This document shows, piece after piece, positions 9,718 through 19,001 of a stretch of 64,000 nt of DNA; position 1 is the first letter of the stretch, and the number at the start of each line of letters is the position of its first letter. The translations under genes were made by a program, and so were the position numbers. The DNA is from Tissierella praeacuta DSM 18095 (GTDB lineage Bacteria; Bacillota; Clostridia; Tissierellales; Tissierellaceae). The notes beneath the pieces were generated by a model. It had not been told where the DNA came from. It did not search any database and worked only from the letters and a program-made list of their open reading frames with translations. Location of the stretch: positions 124,001-188,000 of the forward strand of contig NZ_FQTY01000003.1 of assembly GCF_900128955.1 (NCBI RefSeq), in the 5' to 3' direction.

Positions 9718-9760
9718 TATTAAAGACCTAGGAGATTGATATTCCTAGGTCTTTAATATT
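9716..9760. terminator. Bidirectional terminator between hemL and the YeiH-like gene
   Basis: A perfect 18-bp inverted repeat (arms 9716-9733 and 9743-9760, 9-base loop) contains AAAGACCTAGGA and overlaps both convergent stop codons. T-rich flanks occur on both strands. Confidence 0.85.
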
Positions 9761-10790
9761 ATCCTACATAATTAGAAAAGATTGTAATAAATAATAAGGA
9801 TGATATAGCAACTGCAGCCCAAGTACATCCACCAAGGATAATAGGCTTTGTTCCTTTTGTGAAAAGGTCTTTGAAATGAATTTTAAATCCAACACCAGCT
9901 AAGGCTGTTGTTATTAAGAACTTATAACCTGCTTTAAAGAATTTTGAAGCCCCAGGAATAATACTAAATACTCCTAAAGTATTTAATATAGCCATACCTA
10001 GGAAAATAACTATAAACCAAGGAAAAACCTTCATAACAGTTTGCCCTATAGACATTTGCTCTCCACCTTGATTTAGTTTGGATTCGTTTTTTACAGTTAC
10101 AATTGTAGCTACTATAGAAACGAGAATTAGTAAACTGGTTCTTGCAAGTTTAATAGTAATGGCTAAACTTGAATCTAGATTATTTAAAACATTGTAAGTA
10201 GCTTCAGCAGCAGCAACACTTGAAGTATCGTTAATAGCCGCACCTGCTAAGAATCCAAATTGATTAGGAGTCAATCCCATAAATCCAGCTAAATAAGGAT
10301 AAAGTAAAGCAGCTAAGATATCAAATAAAAATATAGCAGTCATAGCATATGCAATTTCAGTTTCTTTAGCTTTTATAATTGAAGCTAGAGTTGCAATTGC
10401 AGTACCACCACAAATGCAACTGCCACCACCAACTAAGGTACATGTATTTGTAGATAATTCTAATTTTTTACCAACAAAATAAGCTACAGTAAATGATAAA
10501 CAAATATTAAAAAGAAGTAATGGTAATGCCTTAGCACCATAGCCTAAGACTTGTTTAAAATTAAGAGTTGCACCAGCTAATATAATACCCCATTTTAAAA
10601 ACTTCTTTCCAGCATAAGATGCCCCAGATTTAATTTCTTTATCTATAGAAGGCATAATATTTAGTATAAGCATACCTATGAACAAACCAATCATTGGAGC
10701 ACCAACTATATTTTGCATTCCACCTATAAAAGTGGCTAAAACAGCAATTCCAATACAAAGAACAATACCAAAGAGTTTTTTACTATTCAT
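9759..10790 (-). CDS. YeiH family membrane protein (putative sulfate/sulfonate exporter family)
   Basis: A 343-residue protein of about ten membrane segments from the conserved YeiH (PF03601) family. Seen are GAPMIGLFIGMLILN, KFLKWGIILAGATLNFKQVL, the small-residue stretch LVGGGSCICGGTAIATLA, and GAAINDTSSVAAAEATY, all hallmarks of the family. Members are often next to LysR regulators or sulfur genes and are listed as putative sulfate exporters, although transport is rarely shown. Its place beside a siroheme reductase and a rhodanese-bearing disulfide reductase fits movement of a sulfur oxyanion or sulfonate. The start has a GGGGGAAG site. Confidence 0.85.
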   Translation of the reverse strand: MNSKKLFGIVLCIGIAVLATFIGGMQNIVGAPMIGLFIGMLILNIMPSIDKEIKSGASYAGKKFLKWGIILAGATLNFKQVLGYGAKALPLLLFNICLSFTVAYFVGKKLELSTNTCTLVGGGSCICGGTAIATLASIIKAKETEIAYAMTAIFLFDILAALLYPYLAGFMGLTPNQFGFLAGAAINDTSSVAAAEATYNVLNNLDSSLAITIKLARTSLLILVSIVATIVTVKNESKLNQGGEQMSIGQTVMKVFPWFIVIFLGMAILNTLGVFSIIPGASKFFKAGYKFLITTALAGVGFKIHFKDLFTKGTKPIILGGCTWAAVAISSLLFITIFSNYVG

Positions 10791-10844
10791 ATTTCTTCCC
10801 CCTTATAAGATAATGAAAAAATAATATCAAACAATGTTAAAAAA

Positions 10845-10912
10845 AAGACGAAAAAAATTAAAAAATAATTATTATCCAAAGGATAGACATAAAATCTACC
10901 CTTTGGATAATT
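10845..10912 (-). terminator. Terminator of the siroheme reductase operon
   Basis: ATTATCCAAAGG (10871-10882) pairs with CCTTTGGATAAT (10900-10911), with further imperfect pairing inside. On the minus strand the stem is followed by T-rich sequence (A runs on the plus strand at 10845-10866). It ends the two-gene minus-strand unit that starts at 13521. Confidence 0.75.
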
Positions 10913-10922
10913 TTGTGATTAA

Positions 10923-11876
10923 TTAGCAAGTAGCTCCACCAACTAAATGAAGATCAGCATTTATTATTTCTTCTTTTCTTTCTAAAAGATCCTTAGATAA
11001 TAGTTGAGATTCAACATTTTCAAAACCAATTCTTTCTATGGTTTGAGATAAACGTTCTCCAGTTTCACCTTGTTCTCTAAAGAAAAGTATAGTTTTTTCA
11101 ATTATATCCATAACTTCTTCTTCAGAAGTAAATATTTTATTTAAAGGAATTCCATGGTTAACAAGCTTACCCCATCTGCCCCCTATATATACCTTATATC
11201 CTACTTGTCCGTCTGGGATAGCATCAAAATGACAGGCACCAACACAACGTCCGCAGTTATTACATATTTCTTCATCAATTGTTAAGATTCCGTCAGTAAC
11301 CTTAGCAGCATGAACTGCACAAATATTTTCTACTCCACATACTCTACAACCGTTGCATAATTCACTATCGTAATTAGGTATTTTTTGTCCTACGATTCCT
11401 AAATCATTTAGGCTAGGCTTCATACAGTTATTTGGACATCCTCCTACACCGATTTTAAATTTATGTGGTAACTTTACATTAGAATAACCATTGAAGAATT
11501 TTTCATGAATTTTTTCAGATAAATCAAAGGTATCAATTAAACCATATTGACAAGTTGTACCTTTACAAGAAACTACTGGACGTACTTTAGAACCAGTACC
11601 ACCTGTTTGTAGACCTTCTTTTGCAAGATAAGCTCTAAAGTCTTCAATTTTATCATAAGGAATTCCAGGACATTCTACTGTTAATCTTGATGTAAAAGTT
11701 ACAGTGCCATTTCCAAAAAGTTCTGCAGCTTCTGAAATACACTTATTTTGTGCAGCGGTGATTTTTCCATTTACAGTAATTATTCTACCAGAAAAATTAT
11801 CTGTGCCTTTATTAGCAAGGAAACCTAATGCTTTTACTTTTTTTTGATTTTCTGGACTAATTGTTAAACTCGCCAT
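10923..11876 (-). CDS. Small siroheme-dependent sulfite/nitrite reductase with two [4Fe-4S] ferredoxin sites
   Basis: About 317 residues; I prefer the second ATG (11876) because AGGGGGT is 8 bases upstream of it and only 2-3 bases from the first (11882). The N-terminal half matches the nitrite/sulfite reductase ferredoxin-like domain. The siroheme-[4Fe-4S] ligands are VSCKGTTCQYG (Cys 106 and 111, numbered from the 11882 start) and GGCPNNCMKP (Cys 149 and 153). A two-cluster ferredoxin insert follows (CNGCRVCGVENIC and CNNCGRCVGACHFDA). This architecture resembles anaerobic sulfite reductase subunit C (AsrC) and small clostridial assimilatory-type reductases. AsrA and AsrB are absent nearby, so the electron donor could be ferredoxin or the adjacent flavoprotein. 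Sulfite is the likeliest substrate, but nitrite cannot be excluded. Confidence 0.85.
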   Translation of the reverse strand: MASLTISPENQKKVKALGFLANKGTDNFSGRIITVNGKITAAQNKCISEAAELFGNGTVTFTSRLTVECPGIPYDKIEDFRAYLAKEGLQTGGTGSKVRPVVSCKGTTCQYGLIDTFDLSEKIHEKFFNGYSNVKLPHKFKIGVGGCPNNCMKPSLNDLGIVGQKIPNYDSELCNGCRVCGVENICAVHAAKVTDGILTIDEEICNNCGRCVGACHFDAIPDGQVGYKVYIGGRWGKLVNHGIPLNKIFTSEEEVMDIIEKTILFFREQGETGERLSQTIERIGFENVESQLLSKDLLERKEEIINADLHLVGGATC

Positions 11877-11901
11877 ATTCATTTACCCCCTAAAATTTAT
11901 A

Positions 11902-13521
11902 TTATATTTTATTTAATATTGTGCCGCCTTCAAGGACTAAAGTATTAGTGTAGCCAAAATATTTTAAACGATTTTGTAACATATAGGCTCTTTTTCCCTT
12001 GGAACAAACTAACAATAATTTTTCGTCTTTTTTATACTCTGGTAATTCTCCTTCTACTTTTGAAAGATCAATATAAGGAATACCCTTTAAGGATGGAACA
12101 ATAGATGCATCAATTATTTTATATTCTTCTGCCTTACCATTTGCAAATTCATAAGGAGTAATAGTATTAAAATTACCATTTATCTTATTTAATAGGACAT
12201 TGACAGTATGTGCAAAAGGATGGATTGCAGTTGAAAATGGAGGAGCATATGCTAAATCCATATTTTCAATATCCTCTAAAGTAGCTCCCAAAGTAATTGC
12301 AGTTACAGCAATATCTACCATCTTATCTACAGCACCTTTTCCTAAAACCTGTAAACCTAATAGTTTTTTAGTATTTCTATCAGCTAACATTTTAACTATG
12401 AAAAATGAAGAATCTGGATAGTAGTGAGCCTTATCATCTACAACAGTTACAACACTAATTACATTATAACCAGCATCTTTAGCAGCATTTTCTGTAAGTC
12501 CAGTTCTGCCAATATTAAGATTAGGCAATTTAGCAACTGCTGTTCCAAGAACTCCACCATAATTAAAGGATTCACCATTAATATTTTTAGCTAAAATACG
12601 ACCAGCAATATTAGCAGTGGAACCCATTGGAGACCAAGCAGGCTCACCAGTTATTTTATTGGTTACAGTAGCACAGTCCCCAACTGCATAAATATTTTCA
12701 TAATTAGTTTGGAAATTGCTATTTACTTTTATAGTTCTATTTGGCATTAATTCAATATCAGTATCAGCTAAAAATGCTGTATTAGCACGAATACCTATGG
12801 AGAGAATAACAGCGTCTGCCTTCATAGTACGTTTATCAGTTTTAATTTTTTCAACCTTATCTTCACCTACAATTGCTTCTAATTTTGTACCAGTGAAGAT
12901 CATAATCCCATGTTCAGCTAAATGATCTGCAATATACTCGGTAAATTCAGGCTCAAACCCTGGTGGTACCATGTCCGCCATATCTATTACAGTAGAATTA
13001 ATTCCCTGAAGTGCTAGATTTTCTGCTACTTCAAGTCCTATAAATCCACCTCCGACTACTACAGCACGTTTGATTTTCCCTGATTCAATAGCATTTCTTA
13101 ATGAAATAGCATCATCTGGAGTTCTCATAAAGAACACACCATCTAAATCTATACCTTCTAGAGGAGGTTTTATTGGTTGAGCACCAGAAGCAATGACTAA
13201 TTTATCATATTCATATGTATTAGTCCTATTTGTTTTTAAGTCTAAAGCTTCCACTGTATTTTCCTTAGGATTTACTTTGGTTACTTTAGTTTCTGTAAGC
13301 ACATTTGCTCCTGTCAATGCCATAAAACTTTCTGGAGTATTGACAATTAGTTCATCTCTATCAGGAATTACATTACCTACATAATAAGGCAGTCCACAAC
13401 CTGCATAAGAGATATCCTTACTTTCAGTTAATATTGTAACCTCTGTGTCCCGATTTTCACGTTTTAATTTTGCAGCTACTTTTGTGCCAGCAGCTACACC
13501 ACCTATAATAAGGACTTTCAT
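11902..13521 (-). CDS. CoA-disulfide reductase-type FAD/NAD(P) oxidoreductase with C-terminal rhodanese domain
   Basis: A 539-residue protein. Residues 1-440 match the CoADR/NADH oxidase branch of pyridine nucleotide-disulfide oxidoreductases: an FAD fold from VLIIGGVAAGTKVAAKLKR, the single redox Cys in SYAGCGLPYYVG (residues 39-50), an NAD fold from AVVVGGGFIGLEVAENL, and the FAD segment ENIYAVGDCA. Residues 455-539 form a rhodanese domain with the persulfide Cys in LLVCSKGKRAYML. Such fusions reduce CoA persulfide, polysulfide or elemental sulfur with NADH. It lies 20 bases upstream of the siroheme reductase in one unit and could handle sulfane sulfur in the same pathway. Confidence 0.9.
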   Translation of the reverse strand: MKVLIIGGVAAGTKVAAKLKRENRDTEVTILTESKDISYAGCGLPYYVGNVIPDRDELIVNTPESFMALTGANVLTETKVTKVNPKENTVEALDLKTNRTNTYEYDKLVIASGAQPIKPPLEGIDLDGVFFMRTPDDAISLRNAIESGKIKRAVVVGGGFIGLEVAENLALQGINSTVIDMADMVPPGFEPEFTEYIADHLAEHGIMIFTGTKLEAIVGEDKVEKIKTDKRTMKADAVILSIGIRANTAFLADTDIELMPNRTIKVNSNFQTNYENIYAVGDCATVTNKITGEPAWSPMGSTANIAGRILAKNINGESFNYGGVLGTAVAKLPNLNIGRTGLTENAAKDAGYNVISVVTVVDDKAHYYPDSSFFIVKMLADRNTKKLLGLQVLGKGAVDKMVDIAVTAITLGATLEDIENMDLAYAPPFSTAIHPFAHTVNVLLNKINGNFNTITPYEFANGKAEEYKIIDASIVPSLKGIPYIDLSKVEGELPEYKKDEKLLLVCSKGKRAYMLQNRLKYFGYTNTLVLEGGTILNKI

Positions 13522-13564
13522 CCCCTCACTCCTTTGTAGTATTTTTAACGATCGTTATAGTATA

Positions 13565-13603
13565 ATAATATCACTTGTTTAACTATTAATAAAGTGATAT
13601 TAT
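13565..13603. promoter_or_regulatory. Dyad in the divergent LysR/CoADR intergenic region, candidate LysR operator
   Basis: ATAATATCACT (13565-13575) and AGTGATATTAT (13593-13603) form a perfect 11-bp dyad with a 17-base spacer. It lies between the divergently transcribed LysR gene and the sulfur-module genes, the usual position of a LysR recognition site. Whether it is bound is an inference. Confidence 0.5.
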
Positions 13604-13669
13604 CTAATCATAATCATAGGTAAAACCTATAGATGTTTTAAATTTATAATAAATAAAGGGTGAATGGCT

Positions 13670-14572
13670 ATGACCATAAGACATTTAAGAATATTTATTG
13701 AAGTTGCTGATAACGGAAAGATGAGTGTTGCAGCAGAAAAACTTTTTATTTCTCAACCTACTGTAAGCCAGACTATTAGAGAGCTTGAGGAGCATTATGG
13801 TGTCCTTCTGTTTGAACGATTATGCAAAAGATTACATATAACTCCAGAAGGAGAAAGATTACTTTCCTATGCCAGAAAAGTAGTAAAACAATATGATGAT
13901 TTGGAAGAAAAGATGTTTTCCATAAATGGAATTACTAAAATATATATTGGTGCTACTATAACTATAGGAAACTGTCTTCTTTCTGATATAATACTTAGAA
14001 TTAAGGAAAATAGTCCTAATATTGATCCCTATGCCTATGTAAATAATACAAGTACCATAGAAGAAAGGTTATTAAAATCGGAATTGGACATTGCTTTGGT
14101 AGAAGGAAAAATTACTAATCCTAATTTAATTTGTATTCCAGCAGTAGATGATTATTTAGTTCTTGTTTGTAGCAATGAGCATATTTTTTGCAAAAAACAA
14201 GAGATTAATCCATGGGATTTACAAGATATGGATTTTGTTATGAGGGAAAGAGGAAGCGGAACAAGGAGATTGTTTGAGGAGTATTTAATGGACAATGGTA
14301 TTACTATAAAAACTCGTTGGGAAACCAATTGCCCAGGGGCTATGAAAAATGCAATAATGGAACATCAGTGTTTGGGAGTTCTTTCTATTCGCTTAGTAGA
14401 AGAGGAAATAAGAAATGGTATGATGCATTTAATTAATAATCCAGAATTTAAATGGGAGAGAAATTTTAGTATTGTATACCATAAGGATAAAATTATAGAT
14501 AAGGCAATGGAAGAAGTTATGGAAGCAATTTATCAATATAAGGAGATAGCTCTTCTAGAAAAGATATATTAG
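13670..14572 (+). CDS. LysR family transcriptional regulator (CysL/CysB-like)
   Basis: A 300-residue LysR protein. I prefer the ATG at 13670 (MTIRHLRIFIEVA) since AAAGGG is 9 bases upstream of it and only 3 from the ATG at 13664. The N-terminal helix-turn-helix reads NGKMSVAAEKLFISQPTVSQTIRELEEHYG in pieces typical of LTTRs. The C-terminal half is a periplasmic-binding-like effector domain. It is transcribed divergently from the rhodanese/siroheme reductase unit with a shared dyad between them, so control of sulfur metabolism is the natural inference. The effector is unknown. A terminator follows. Confidence 0.88.
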   Translation: MTIRHLRIFIEVADNGKMSVAAEKLFISQPTVSQTIRELEEHYGVLLFERLCKRLHITPEGERLLSYARKVVKQYDDLEEKMFSINGITKIYIGATITIGNCLLSDIILRIKENSPNIDPYAYVNNTSTIEERLLKSELDIALVEGKITNPNLICIPAVDDYLVLVCSNEHIFCKKQEINPWDLQDMDFVMRERGSGTRRLFEEYLMDNGITIKTRWETNCPGAMKNAIMEHQCLGVLSIRLVEEEIRNGMMHLINNPEFKWERNFSIVYHKDKIIDKAMEEVMEAIYQYKEIALLEKIY

Positions 14573-14581
14573 TATATATTT

Positions 14582-14630
14582 AATCCTTTTTAGTAAAAAT
14601 ATAAAAGATTTTTATTAAGAAGGATTTTTG
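14582..14630 (+). terminator. Terminator after the LysR gene
   Basis: Arms 14582-14600 and 14608-14626 (AATCCTTTTTAGTAAAAAT against its near complement, two mismatches) are followed by TTTT. Confidence 0.7.
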
Positions 14631-14760
14631 ATTATGGTTTAAAAATTAATTTGTATAATATATACATAGGATTGTTATGTAGATAATAATATAATAGATA
14701 TGAAAAATTATGCTGATAAGTATTTAAAGTCATAGTTAATAATATAAGGGGTGATAGATT

Positions 14761-16032
14761 ATGAGAAGAATGGTATTAAAGGGTAATGTGGCTTTTACTC
14801 CTACTAAAGAAAAATTTGAAACTCATGAGAACTCATATATAATAGTGGAAAATGGGAAAATAGTAGATATCTGTAAGGACTTAGAGAATTCTTACAAAGA
14901 CTATCCATTGAAAGATTTTTCTGATAAGATAATAATACCTGGATTTGTTGATTTACATCTTCATGCTCCTCAATATCCTAATAGGGGATTAGGGTTAGAT
15001 AAGGAACTTATTCCATGGCTTGAAACTTATACATTCCCTGAAGAGGGAAAATATAATGATTTGGATTATTCTAAGAAAATATATTCTAGACTTATAAATG
15101 AACTGTGGAGAGTTGGCACCACTAGAGCAGTAGTTTTTTCAAGTATCCACAAGGAAAGTACAAAGCTTTTATTGGATATGTTTATAGAATCTGGACTAGG
15201 AGCATATATAGGAAAAGTAAATATGGATAGAAATACTGCAGAATATCTTATGGAGAACACAAGAACCTCAATTGTAGATACAGAAGAGATATTAAAAGAG
15301 TATATGAATAAATCATCTTTAGTAAAACCAATTATTACACCTAGATTTGCACCAACCTGCTCCGAAGAATTGTTGGAAAACTTAGGGAATTTAGCAGTAG
15401 ATTATAAAATTCCTGTTCAATCTCATTTAAGTGAAAATAGATCAGAAGTTACTTGGGTTAAAGAACTTTTCCCAGAATCTAAAAACTATGCTTCAGTTTA
15501 TAATTATTTTAATTTATTTGGTCAAACCAAGACTATAATGGCTCATTGTATATATAATACGGATGAAGAAATTGAGTTGATGGCTCAAAATGGGGTTTAT
15601 GCTGCACATTGCCCTTATTCTAATTATAATTTATCAAGCGGGATAATGCCTGTTAGAAAGTTTTTAAATAAAGGAGTATCCGTTGGATTGGCATCTGATA
15701 TTTCAGGTGGAAATAGTCTAAGGATACCCAATATTATAGCTGGAACTATTCAGGCTTCTAAAATGACTTGGTTAAATACAGGGGAAGAGTTAGCACCTCT
15801 TACATTTAGTGAGGGATTTTTCCTTGGAACCAAAGGTGGAGGTAGTTTCTTTGGGAAGGTGGGAAGCTTTGAAAAAGGGTATGATTTTGATGCTCTAATA
15901 ATAGATGATAGTACTTTATCGGATATTGATGAATTAACAATAGAAGAAAGACTCCAAAGATTTATTTACATAGGTGATGATAGGCATATAATGGAGAGAT
16001 ATGTGCAAGGGGTAAAGATAGAAGAACCTTAA
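14761..16032 (+). CDS. guaD: Guanine deaminase
   Basis: A 423-residue amidohydrolase that would hydrolyse guanine to xanthine and ammonia. The metal site begins with PGFVDLHLHAPQYPNRG near residue 62, followed by LGLDKELIPWLETYTFPEE, a guanine-deaminase signature. Further ligands are in VQSHLSE, MAHCIY and the AAHCPYSNYNLSSG segment, with the final Asp in GLASDISGGNS. It is the first gene of a purine-related stretch and lies 15 bases upstream of a PucR regulator, so control by purine availability is likely. Its product xanthine is the proposed entry substrate for the BMC-linked pathway at 23-32 kb. Confidence 0.93.
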   Translation: MRRMVLKGNVAFTPTKEKFETHENSYIIVENGKIVDICKDLENSYKDYPLKDFSDKIIIPGFVDLHLHAPQYPNRGLGLDKELIPWLETYTFPEEGKYNDLDYSKKIYSRLINELWRVGTTRAVVFSSIHKESTKLLLDMFIESGLGAYIGKVNMDRNTAEYLMENTRTSIVDTEEILKEYMNKSSLVKPIITPRFAPTCSEELLENLGNLAVDYKIPVQSHLSENRSEVTWVKELFPESKNYASVYNYFNLFGQTKTIMAHCIYNTDEEIELMAQNGVYAAHCPYSNYNLSSGIMPVRKFLNKGVSVGLASDISGGNSLRIPNIIAGTIQASKMTWLNTGEELAPLTFSEGFFLGTKGGGSFFGKVGSFEKGYDFDALIIDDSTLSDIDELTIEERLQRFIYIGDDRHIMERYVQGVKIEEP

Positions 16033-16047
16033 AAGGAGATGTTATCT

Positions 16048-17718
16048 ATGGCTAGGCAAAATGGTATTAGTATAGAAGATATGTTAAAACTTGACGCAAT
16101 GGCATCTTGCAATTTAATAGCAGGATTTAGAGGTGCCAGAAATACCATATCTAGAATAAATATAATGGCAGATCCTGATATATTGGAGTGGACAACGGAA
16201 GGAGAATTTTTGCTAACTACTGCCTATTCATTTAAACAAGATAATATAGATGAGCAGATAGAATTAATAAAAGAATGTGCATCAAAAAAATTAGCTGGCA
16301 TTGGCATCAAGATATCACCATATCTTGATGCACTTTCTCCAGAAGTTTTAGATTTAGCTAATGATTTAAGTTTCCCCATAATAGATATACATTCCTCTAT
16401 TCCATTATCTGATATAATGATGTCAGCCTTTAAGGAAATATTTAATAAACAGGCTTCTTTATTGGAAAGAATAGAAAAGGTTCACGAAAGGCTAATGGGA
16501 GCAATGCTAGAAGGTGATGGATTAAAAGATTTAACTACTATAGTTCAAGAGAATATTAAAAATCCAGTAATCCTTCATCTTAATTTTTCAAATGAAATTA
16601 TTGAATGTATTAATGGTATGAATCAATCTTATACTTTTCAATTGATGAAAGAGGTAAAAGAGTTTTATGAGCCAAGTAATACAAAGAATAGATTGAAGAA
16701 ATTAATCGAGGATAAGGTTCTTATCAATGGAAAATATATTAAAAGAATGATTATGCCCATAGTATTGAGGGATCATGTATATGGACATCTATTTACTTGG
16801 AGTACAGATATGCCCTTAGGAGGGTTTGATTTAGCTATAATTGAGTCAGCATCAACTACTATAGCTTTATCAATATTGCAAGAATTATCTATTAAAGAAG
16901 TTGAAATTAGATATAGGTCAGAATTCTTTGAAGATTTAATCTCCATAGACTTAAAGAGAAAGAAAAAGGCATTAGATAGGGCAAGGTTTTTTAATTTACA
17001 TATTGAAAACTATTATGCTATAGAAGTAATGAGTTTAAAACATAAAACTGAATTAAATGAAACAGATACATTAATTGATTACATACAAGACTTTATAAAT
17101 CCAATTGTTAATATGATAGAGGAATTGATGCAGTATTTAAATTTAAATGGAATAGTATCTACAAAAGGGAATGGAGTCCAAATTTTATTAAGTTTTCAAG
17201 AAGAAAAACAGATTTCAGATAGAATTAAAGATTTTAATCAGAAAATTATTAAATGCATATCTACAAAATGTGATGATTTGGATATAAGAATAGGAGTAGG
17301 GAGAACTTATAAGGGGTTGGATAATGTAGATAAGAGTTTTCAAGATGCTGTTAGAACTGTTAGAATAGGAAAAGTTATTACAGCTAAAGAGATAGTTACC
17401 TTTGAAGAACTTGGTATATTTAAAATTTTATCACAAGATAGCTTAGTAGATGAGTTAGAGGATTTTTATAATTCAACATTAAAGCCTTTAGTTGATTATG
17501 ATGACAAAAAATCCACAGAGTTAGTTAAAACATTGGATGTATATTTTAAAAATAACGGAAACCTGACTAGAATATCTGAACAATTATTTACTCATTATAA
17601 TACGATTTTATATAGAATTGGGCGAATTGTTGAAATAACTGGTATGGATTTAGAAGATCCAAACCATAGGTTAAATTTGGAAATAGCTATTAAGATAAAA
17701 GAATTATTGGGAAAATAA
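16048..17718 (+). CDS. pucR: PucR family purine catabolism regulator
   Basis: About 556 residues. I choose ATG 16048 (MARQNGISIEDML) with AAGGAG 9 bases upstream; the ATG at 16039 overlaps the ribosome binding site. Residues 5-125 match the PucR N-terminal ligand domain (EDMLKLDAMASCNLIAG, ILEWTTEGEFLLTTAY). The centre resembles the GGDEF-like CdaR region. The C-terminus has the PucR helix-turn-helix: NNGNLTRISEQLFTHYNTIL followed by YRIGRIVEITG. PucR proteins activate purine degradation genes in Bacillus and relatives. Its position directly after guanine deaminase supports the same role here, perhaps including the genes downstream. Confidence 0.92.
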   Translation: MARQNGISIEDMLKLDAMASCNLIAGFRGARNTISRINIMADPDILEWTTEGEFLLTTAYSFKQDNIDEQIELIKECASKKLAGIGIKISPYLDALSPEVLDLANDLSFPIIDIHSSIPLSDIMMSAFKEIFNKQASLLERIEKVHERLMGAMLEGDGLKDLTTIVQENIKNPVILHLNFSNEIIECINGMNQSYTFQLMKEVKEFYEPSNTKNRLKKLIEDKVLINGKYIKRMIMPIVLRDHVYGHLFTWSTDMPLGGFDLAIIESASTTIALSILQELSIKEVEIRYRSEFFEDLISIDLKRKKKALDRARFFNLHIENYYAIEVMSLKHKTELNETDTLIDYIQDFINPIVNMIEELMQYLNLNGIVSTKGNGVQILLSFQEEKQISDRIKDFNQKIIKCISTKCDDLDIRIGVGRTYKGLDNVDKSFQDAVRTVRIGKVITAKEIVTFEELGIFKILSQDSLVDELEDFYNSTLKPLVDYDDKKSTELVKTLDVYFKNNGNLTRISEQLFTHYNTILYRIGRIVEITGMDLEDPNHRLNLEIAIKIKELLGK

Positions 17719-17738
17719 TTATGAAAAAATAATGAATG

Positions 17739-17785
17739 GGGGACATACCTTGGCAAGAACACCTATTTCGCCAAAGTATGTCCCC
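17739..17785. repeat. REP-like palindrome (GGGGACATAC type)
   Basis: GGGGACATACCTTGGC (17739-17754) and GCCAAAGTATGTCCCC (17770-17785) form a 16-bp inverted repeat with one mismatch and a 15-base loop. The GGGGACA core with a palindromic partner resembles dispersed repeats associated with Y1/REP-type transposases in Clostridia. No transposase gene is nearby. Confidence 0.5.
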
Positions 17786-17880
17786 AATTTATTAGTGTAT
17801 CTACTGTACTAATTTATAATTTTAATTATGAAAAATAAATGGTAAGATAGATATTGAATAATTACAAGGAGTGAATAAGA

Positions 17881-18876
17881 TTGGAGATAAAAATAAATGA
17901 TGCTATACTTCATATACTCGATTCCACTACGGGATTGCCAGTTTATTCTCAGGAAAACTTAGGTTTAGAGGATGAAAAAGTACAGGAATTTATTGGAAAA
18001 CATATTGAAAGAATATTTAATGATCAAGCTGTTAAGTCTGGAAAATTTGTTGAAGATTCAGCGATTAAAGATTTGATTAGAAATATAAATGAAGATTTTA
18101 TTGATACCAGTATATCTATTGCAGAGAAATTATATGAACTTATGCTAAGATACCTTGAGATACCTAGTGGTGACTTGTTAATGGCTTCTTTAAATATTGA
18201 AACACATAGCTATCTTATTATTATAAAGTTTAATTATAAGGAAGGATATACTCATTATGTAGATTATGGAGATTCTGGCACATCAAATAAAATAGTTGTG
18301 AACAAAGTAATGTTTCCATCAGAAACACAGAAAAATATTGAAGCAGCATTAATTAACTTGGAAGATTTGTCCTTAAAGATATTTGAAAGAGAATATGATA
18401 TTGAGGGAGAAAAGACATTATATTTTTCTAAAATGTTTCTAGGTTGTGATACAGATCTTTCTATTAAAGAAAGTATTAAAGTCATTAGAGAAGTGGCTAA
18501 GGATATAACTAAAAGATATTATGATGATGACTTCAATAAGGTATCTGAAATTAAAGAAGCTATTTATGATAATCTTGATAGTGGCAGTATTGAAGTAGAA
18601 AATGTTGCAAACGCAATGTTTAGAAATAATCCTAATATAAAAAAAGAATATATGGAAAGAGTTGAAGAGGCAGGAGTCAATAAGGTTGTAGATTTAGAAG
18701 GAAAAAAACCAGAAAAGAAATTAACTGTACACAAAATCAAGATGGATAACGGTATCCAACTTGATATACCAGTTGATATTTATAGAGATAGAAATATAAT
18801 TGAGTTTGTAAATAATCCAGATGGAACCATATCTATAATAATAAAAAATATTAGTAAGATTAAACAGGGGAGTTAA
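17881..18876 (+). CDS. Nucleoid-associated protein (NdpA/YejK family)
   Basis: A 331-residue cytoplasmic protein with the N-terminus INDAILHILDSTTGLPVYS and a Leu-rich middle, matching the 37-kDa nucleoid-associated family (PF04245). Members in proteobacteria bind DNA and associate with the nucleoid; the function in Firmicutes is unknown. The TTG start follows an AAGGAG site. It has no obvious functional link to the purine genes around it and may simply sit between two modules. Its family assignment rests on N-terminal pattern and overall length. Confidence 0.7.
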   Translation: MEIKINDAILHILDSTTGLPVYSQENLGLEDEKVQEFIGKHIERIFNDQAVKSGKFVEDSAIKDLIRNINEDFIDTSISIAEKLYELMLRYLEIPSGDLLMASLNIETHSYLIIIKFNYKEGYTHYVDYGDSGTSNKIVVNKVMFPSETQKNIEAALINLEDLSLKIFEREYDIEGEKTLYFSKMFLGCDTDLSIKESIKVIREVAKDITKRYYDDDFNKVSEIKEAIYDNLDSGSIEVENVANAMFRNNPNIKKEYMERVEEAGVNKVVDLEGKKPEKKLTVHKIKMDNGIQLDIPVDIYRDRNIIEFVNNPDGTISIIIKNISKIKQGS

Positions 18877-18882
18877 AAAAAT

Positions 18883-18911
18883 TGCCAGATAAACCAAAAG
18901 GTTTTCTGGCA
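18883..18911. terminator. Weak hairpin after the nucleoid-associated protein gene
   Basis: TGCCAGATAAACC and GGTTTTCTGGCA pair with one bulge around an AAAA loop. There is no T run on the plus strand, so termination efficiency is doubtful. Confidence 0.4.
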
Positions 18912-19001
18912 TGAAATTATTATATACATATTCCCTAAGTAGAAAGAAATATAAGACTGTGATACAATTAATATATTAGGATAATTGGAAAGGGGATAAA
19001 A

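Noticed and set aside
14627-14760. Purine riboswitch before guanine deaminase
   Set aside because: The region is AT-rich, but I cannot find the conserved three-way junction elements or a paired P1 stem.
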